Assembly (NCBI GenBank): GCA_020433785.1
Contig: JAGRCC010000776.1
Coordinates: 1 to 9,767, forward strand
Source: Anaerolineae bacterium
GTDB lineage: Bacteria > Chloroflexota > Anaerolineae > 4572-78 > J111
Direction: 5' to 3'
Length of the DNA: 9,767 nucleotides
Shown here: positions 6,075 to 9,767 of the stretch, in pieces
How the letters are laid out: each line of letters starts with the position of its first letter
Numbering within the stretch: position 1 is the stretch's first letter
Translations under genes and position numbers: made by a program
Notes under the pieces: generated by a model
What the model was told of the DNA's origin: nothing
Seen by the model: the letters and a program-made list of their open reading frames with translations, nothing else
Database searches by the model: none

Positions 6075-8255
6075 GTGTGGCAGCGTGGATATATGAGAAT
6101 TTTCCTATTCTTGAACATGTTTATTGGGTTGGTTATCGGGTTAATGGTCTGGTCGCTAGGGGGTAGTCAAGCCCAAGCCGATTTGCTAATCTATGGCGAT
6201 GGGTTAGAGCGTGATTGGGAAAATTGGTCGTGGGATACCACCGTTAATTTAGACCAGCGCGATTTTAAAAATTCCGGCAAAGAGGCGATGTCCGCCATCT
6301 ATACCCAAAGTCAAGCCGGTGTCTATCTACACAGCAGCATCCCCATCGATACCTCCACGTATGATACTCTGCGCTTTTACATCCACGGCGGCAATAAAGG
6401 CAGCCATACCATCAAAGTCCTCCTCACCGATATTGAGGACAACCTGATTGACAGCCCCGTAGCCGTGACATCATCCGCCGGCATCTGGACCCCCATCGAG
6501 ATACCGCTGGTCAGTTTGTTGGCTGATCAAACACTCTTTAGCGGCATTGTCTGGCAAAGCAGCGCCGGCAGCGTCCAGCCGGTTTTTTATCTCGATGATA
6601 TCTCGCTATTGATTAGCGATCCAAAGGGTTTGCCCATCCCGTCGTTCAACAAGGGGCTGACCATGACCATTAACGCCTCGTTGGACCAACACCCCATCGA
6701 TCCCAACATCTACGGCCTCAATTTTGCCGATGAAGCCCTGGCCGCCGACCTAAATCTCCCGGTCAACCGCTGGGGCGGCCGAGCCACCACTCGCTACAAC
6801 TGGCAGCTCGATGCCACCAATCAAGGCAGCGATTGGTTTTTTATGAACACACCCTATGACAACAACAACCCCGATCTCCTACCGGACGGCTCGGCGGCTG
6901 ATCAGTTTATCGAGGCCAATCAGGCCACCGCGTCGCAAACCCTCCTGACCATTCCGCTCATCGGCTGGACTACCAAAAGCCGTAATCGCGATTGTGGTTT
7001 CAGCGCCACGCTATACCCCGACCAGCAAGCCTTCGATGATGTCTGGAGCTGCGGCAGCGGCCTGCGGACCGACGGCACCTCCATCACCGGCAGCAATCCG
7101 CTTGAGACCAGCGTCGCCGTCGACGAAACGTTTGTCGGCGGTTGGGTTAATCACATCGTCAGTCGCTATGGTTCGGCCGATGAAGGCGGCGTCCGGTTTT
7201 ATAATCTTGATAACGAGCCGATGATGTGGCACCGCGCCCATCGCGATATTCATCCCCAGCCTCTGGGTTACGACCAATTGCGGGATTTGACCTACCGCTA
7301 CGCCGCCGCCATCAAGGCGGTTGATCCTGAAGCGAAAATTCTTGGCCCGGTTGCCTTTGGCTGGACAGCTTATTTCTACTCGGCGCTGGATCAAGCCGCC
7401 GGCGACGATTGGTGGAAAAACCCGCCGGATCGCACGGCCCACGGCGGCGTCCCGCTGGTGGAATGGTATTTATGGCAGATGCAGCAGTACGAATTGGAAA
7501 ATGGCCTGCGTCTGCTCGATTATCTGGATTTGCATTACTATCCGCAGGCAGACGGCATGGCCTTAAGTGAAGCCGGCGATGATGATACTCAAGCCCGGCG
7601 ACTGCGCTCGACCCGTGCGCTGTGGGACCCGACTTACATCGACGAGAGTTGGATCGGCGAGCCGGTTATGCTCATTCCGCGCATGAGAGCCTGGGTTGAG
7701 GCTCACTATCCGGGCACCAAGTTAGCCATAACCGAATACAACTGGGGCGCGCTCGATCACATTAATGGCGCGTTGGCTCAAGCCGATGTTTTGGGGATTT
7801 TTGGCCGCGAGGGCCTCGATCTGGCGACACTGTGGGCGCCGCCGGCGTTCGACGAACCGGGCGCGTTCGCCTTCCGCATGTACCGCAATTACGATGGCAG
7901 CGGCAGCCGTTTTGGCGATTGGAGTGTCATGGCCGAAAGCAGCGATCAAGCCCAGCTATCGATTTACGCGGCCCGGCGCAGCAGTGACGAACATCTAACC
8001 GTGGTGATCATTAACAAGAGCGGTCAAAACTTAACGGGCAGCATCAGCCTGTCCGGCTACACGCCCGCCTCTCAGGCCGCCGTTTATCGCTACGCTGGCG
8101 ACAACCTGTCGCAAATCGTGCGCTTGCCTGACCAGGTCGTCTCGGCGGAGTTCGCCGCCGATTTCCCCCCGGACTCCATCACCCTGTTTGAACTTAGCCC
8201 CGGCTCGCTCCAGCCAACGGCGGATGATGCCGAACTGCCCGTTATGGGGCAATAA
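6075..8255 (+). CDS. Secreted glycoside hydrolase family 44 endoglucanase/xyloglucanase
   Basis: The GTG start gives 726 residues. Residues 1-35 form a Sec signal peptide: basic start, long hydrophobic core, and likely signal peptidase I cleavage after AQA (33-35). Residues about 36-180 look like a beta-sandwich carbohydrate-binding-like module. The GH44 catalytic barrel spans about 195-600, with NRWGGRATTRYNW (231-243), the acid/base motif LDNEP (Glu381), HYYP (487-490) and the nucleophile motif ITEYN (Glu554). The gap between the two glutamates is 173 residues, the same as I recall for clostridial Cel44A (186 and 359). A C-terminal beta-rich domain (about 610-711) completes the usual GH44 architecture. 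The family retains configuration and cuts beta-1,4-glucans such as cellulose, CMC and xyloglucan. Cys307 and Cys326 could form a disulfide. There is no dockerin or membrane anchor, so the enzyme is probably released. It has its own promoter and is divergent from the TIR operon. Confidence 0.93.
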   Translation: MWQRGYMRIFLFLNMFIGLVIGLMVWSLGGSQAQADLLIYGDGLERDWENWSWDTTVNLDQRDFKNSGKEAMSAIYTQSQAGVYLHSSIPIDTSTYDTLRFYIHGGNKGSHTIKVLLTDIEDNLIDSPVAVTSSAGIWTPIEIPLVSLLADQTLFSGIVWQSSAGSVQPVFYLDDISLLISDPKGLPIPSFNKGLTMTINASLDQHPIDPNIYGLNFADEALAADLNLPVNRWGGRATTRYNWQLDATNQGSDWFFMNTPYDNNNPDLLPDGSAADQFIEANQATASQTLLTIPLIGWTTKSRNRDCGFSATLYPDQQAFDDVWSCGSGLRTDGTSITGSNPLETSVAVDETFVGGWVNHIVSRYGSADEGGVRFYNLDNEPMMWHRAHRDIHPQPLGYDQLRDLTYRYAAAIKAVDPEAKILGPVAFGWTAYFYSALDQAAGDDWWKNPPDRTAHGGVPLVEWYLWQMQQYELENGLRLLDYLDLHYYPQADGMALSEAGDDDTQARRLRSTRALWDPTYIDESWIGEPVMLIPRMRAWVEAHYPGTKLAITEYNWGALDHINGALAQADVLGIFGREGLDLATLWAPPAFDEPGAFAFRMYRNYDGSGSRFGDWSVMAESSDQAQLSIYAARRSSDEHLTVVIINKSGQNLTGSISLSGYTPASQAAVYRYAGDNLSQIVRLPDQVVSAEFAADFPPDSITLFELSPGSLQPTADDAELPVMGQ

Positions 8256-8261
8256 TCGAAA

Positions 8262-8302
8262 AGGAGATAGGGGGATTGTCGGATGCAATCTCCCTATCTC
8301 CT
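8262..8302. terminator. Strong hairpin, shared transcription terminator between convergent genes
   Basis: A 17-bp stem (8262-8278 with 8286-8302, one G-T pair) encloses a 7-base loop. It lies 7 bases after the GH44 stop and 43 bases after the stop of the converging membrane-protein gene. Read on the minus strand the stem ends in TTTT followed by CG, so it looks most like an intrinsic terminator for the rsfS operon. On the plus strand it is followed by TGTCTCT, a poor U-tract, so for GH44 it may mainly protect the 3' end. Confidence 0.7.
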
Positions 8303-8344
8303 GTCTCTAAGTGGAGACGTTATTTGCTTCACACTCCGACTATT

Positions 8345-8848
8345 CTATTCACCCACCCATTTAAGTTGAATCATAATGCCGTCCGGTGTGGTGCTCAGGC
8401 CGGTAATCGTGAAATCCGGTGGGGTTTGGGTTTTAATGGTCTCGGCGATAAGCGCCGTCGCCGTTTGGGTTTCTTCCGGCAGCCAGTTGGCCGGAATGGT
8501 CAGGAAGCCGATTTCAACCCCGTGGAGTTGGCTGACCAGTTCAGACCCCTGCATGCCGATGATCATCACCAGCCGCACCACCGGCTCCAGCCCTCGAAAT
8601 TGGGTGCGCGTCGTCACCCGCATCTGCCCATTCGCGTCAAAGTCGAGCACGGTAGGCCGGTCTAACCGATCCGAGGCCATCCGGCTCAAGCTCTGCTCGG
8701 ATAGAAAAACGGTAATATCCGGCGCAACGGCAGCCGGCGGCTCGACCGCCGGCAGGGTCGCCGCCTGGATGAGCCGCAGGGCCAGCAGCAGGATTAAAAA
8801 TCCCCCCACTGCCCCGATCGTGGCCCACAAACAGCCTGGCCGATTCAA
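8345..8848 (-). CDS. Membrane-anchored LmeA/DUF2993-like protein, second tandem copy
   Basis: This 167-residue protein has a TTG start (8846-8848), supported by a strong GGAGG site 6 bases upstream and a 4-bp TTGA overlap with the stop of the preceding gene. Residues 6-31 are one hydrophobic segment preceded by the motif GCLW, so the protein is probably a membrane-anchored lipid-facing or periplasm-side protein. The rest is beta-rich: DITVFLSEQSLSRM opens the domain and ITGLSTTPDGIMIQLKW closes it. The closing motif matches ITGLTTSDNAIRLEF in its neighbour, showing the two are paralogues. The layout (short hydrophobic start, amphipathic beta strands, final GL-like strand) resembles LmeA/DUF2993 phospholipid-binding proteins, but I assign that only tentatively. 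It ends the rsfS operon, just before the shared terminator. Confidence 0.75.
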   Translation of the reverse strand: MNRPGCLWATIGAVGGFLILLLALRLIQAATLPAVEPPAAVAPDITVFLSEQSLSRMASDRLDRPTVLDFDANGQMRVTTRTQFRGLEPVVRLVMIIGMQGSELVSQLHGVEIGFLTIPANWLPEETQTATALIAETIKTQTPPDFTITGLSTTPDGIMIQLKWVGE

Positions 8849-9423
8849 TTGACGCCTCCGGGAAATTCTCTAAATTCAAGCCTAATCGCGTTGTCGCTGG
8901 TGGTCAGACCGGTAATGACCACGGGCGCGCCTATCGTCGCCGCCATTTCGTCGATCGCGGCGCTTAACTCTTGATTGACCAGCGCGATATCCTCGCTGAA
9001 AATGTCCGACAAGTCCAGCGGGAGATTAACCCCGGAAATCTGCGTATCGATTAGAACTATCTCAATGGTTTGGCCTTTAGGTTGCAGTGCAAACGTGCCA
9101 ATAACCTGGATCGGGACCGTCGCGCCGAAAACCTCGACGCCCATATCGGCCACGACACGGGCCTGATTGCCGGGCAAAATATCGATGCTGGCGGCGCCGT
9201 CAACCGGCTGGTCGATGAAGCGGTTGAGAAAAGCCTCATCAACTGTAATTTGTAAATCGGCCTGATCCGGCGGGGTGGGGTTGGTCGGCGGCAGTGAGGT
9301 GGTGACGGCATTGATCAGCGACAAAATGATAAGCAGCCCTGCGCCCCCCAGCAGTCCGGTCAAAAGGCCGCCCAAACAGCCCAGCCAAACGCAGCCGGTC
9401 GTTCTAGGCTGTGCCTCGCTCAC
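8845..9423 (-). CDS. Membrane-anchored LmeA/DUF2993-like protein, first tandem copy
   Basis: The GTG at 9421-9423 is chosen as start because it forms a 4-bp GTGA overlap with the rsfS stop, giving 192 residues. A GTG at 9456 is in frame and would give 203, but its AGGAG lies only 2 bases upstream, too close. Residues about 10-38 are hydrophobic and glycine-rich after GCVW, a motif shared with the downstream gene. A Pro/Thr-rich linker follows (about 43-55), then a beta-rich domain beginning DLQITVDEAFLNRF and ending ITGLTTSDNAIRLEF. It is a paralogue of the next gene. LmeA-type proteins bind phospholipid or glycolipid at the outer face of the membrane; that role here is inferred from layout only. 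Co-transcription with rsfS is clear from the overlap. Confidence 0.75.
   Translation of the reverse strand: MSEAQPRTTGCVWLGCLGGLLTGLLGGAGLLIILSLINAVTTSLPPTNPTPPDQADLQITVDEAFLNRFIDQPVDGAASIDILPGNQARVVADMGVEVFGATVPIQVIGTFALQPKGQTIEIVLIDTQISGVNLPLDLSDIFSEDIALVNQELSAAIDEMAATIGAPVVITGLTTSDNAIRLEFREFPGGVN
8855..8859 (-). promoter_or_regulatory. Ribosome binding site that decides the TTG start of the second LmeA-like gene
   Basis: GGAGG on the minus strand lies 6 bases before TTG (8846-8848). No in-frame ATG exists near the start of the hydrophobic segment, so TTG is the best initiation codon. Confidence 0.65.
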
Positions 9424-9767
9424 AACATTCGCACCACAATCGGAGCGGCTTGCCACAGCTCCTCAAGTTGGTAGTAGTCACGTTTCTCCGGCGAAAAAAT
9501 ATGAACAACTACGGAGCCAAAATCAATCAGCATCCAACCCGACTCAGGCGTTCCCTCCATCCGGGCCGGCTGTGTGCCTGCTTTCTTTAACTCTTCAATC
9601 AATTCATCGGCGATAGCGTTGATTTGCCTCCGCGACGAGCCGTCACATAAAATGTAGTAATCAGCCAACAATGTAACGTCTCGCATATCCAACAGCATCA
9701 CATTAGATGCTTTCTTATTGTCCATAATTTCGACAATAGCATGTGCTAATTCGTTTGACTCCAGAGC
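9420..9767 (-). CDS. rsfS: Ribosomal silencing factor RsfS (Iojap family), 5' end beyond the window
   Basis: RsfS binds ribosomal protein uL14 on the 50S subunit and blocks subunit joining when nutrients are low. The frame continues past the ATG at 9725 to the window edge. The 14 upstream codons encode ALESNELAHAIVEI, which matches the usual RsfS N-terminus, so the gene is partial and the true start lies outside. Visible family signatures are ADYYILCDGSSRRQINAIAD and WMLIDFGSVVVHIFSP, followed by RDYYQLEELW. The 115 visible residues are close to the family's usual full length of about 105-130. It leads a minus-strand operon with two membrane-anchored proteins, overlapping the next gene by 4 bp. 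In many bacteria rsfS sits near nadD, which may lie just to the right; that is expectation, not seen. Confidence 0.95.
   Translation of the reverse strand, partial: ALESNELAHAIVEIMDNKKASNVMLLDMRDVTLLADYYILCDGSSRRQINAIADELIEELKKAGTQPARMEGTPESGWMLIDFGSVVVHIFSPEKRDYYQLEELWQAAPIVVRML

Noticed and set aside
7011..7442. Minus-strand frame of 143 codons inside the GH44 gene
   Set aside because: It is antisense to the conserved catalytic region of GH44 and shows no domain signature.
8376..8852. Plus-strand frame of 158 codons opposite the second LmeA-like gene
   Set aside because: The minus-strand gene has a strong GGAGG site, operon overlap and a paralogue next door; the plus-strand product is serine/arginine-rich with no family features.

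Overview
This window looks like a chromosomal segment of an uncultured or environmental Chloroflexota bacterium, probably Anaerolineae-like. That is an inference from gene style: ATPases of the AAA-like (PF14516-type) family fused to TIR or kinase modules, a LysM/M23 lipoprotein, a GH44 glucanase, moderately high GC coding DNA with AT-richer intergenic DNA, and frequent GTG/TTG starts. No rRNA, tRNA, transposase or CRISPR array was seen.

Layout, left to right. (1) Positions 1-90 hold an imperfect inverted repeat resembling a dispersed non-coding repeat. It is followed by a 62-residue orphan protein (131-319, +). (2) A LysM/M23 cell-wall peptidase lipoprotein (321-1886, -) converges on the small gene with one base between the stop codons. 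(3) A two-gene minus-strand operon follows: a TIR-ATPase (4130-5677) and, overlapping it by 8 bp, an ATPase fused to a Ser/Thr kinase-like domain (2074-4137). (4) A divergent control region (5678-6074) has a good promoter on each strand, a short palindrome and a structured leader. (5) A secreted GH44 endoglucanase/xyloglucanase (6075-8255, +) ends at a strong hairpin shared with the converging operon. (6) A minus-strand operon runs in from beyond the right edge: rsfS (partial, 9420-9767), then two related single-pass membrane-anchored proteins (8845-9423 and 8345-8848). Each junction overlaps by 4 bp.

The most interesting unit is the TIR-ATPase / ATPase-kinase pair. Both proteins carry homologous ATPase cores with the same extra signatures (RQxGKSSL, HNDR, PFN, GGHP) and a C-terminal winged-helix-like segment. 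One has an intact-looking TIR NADase signature. The other carries a kinase fold whose catalytic HRD aspartate is asparagine (HRN) while the ATP-binding lysine and DFG motif remain. This suggests a STAND-like signalling or immunity module in which a pseudokinase-type partner gates a TIR effector. The domain assignments and the substitution are read from the sequence; the immune role and the gating model are inference.

Three candidate promoters share a TATACT -10 box and a 17-bp spacer, which suggests a housekeeping sigma consensus for this genome.
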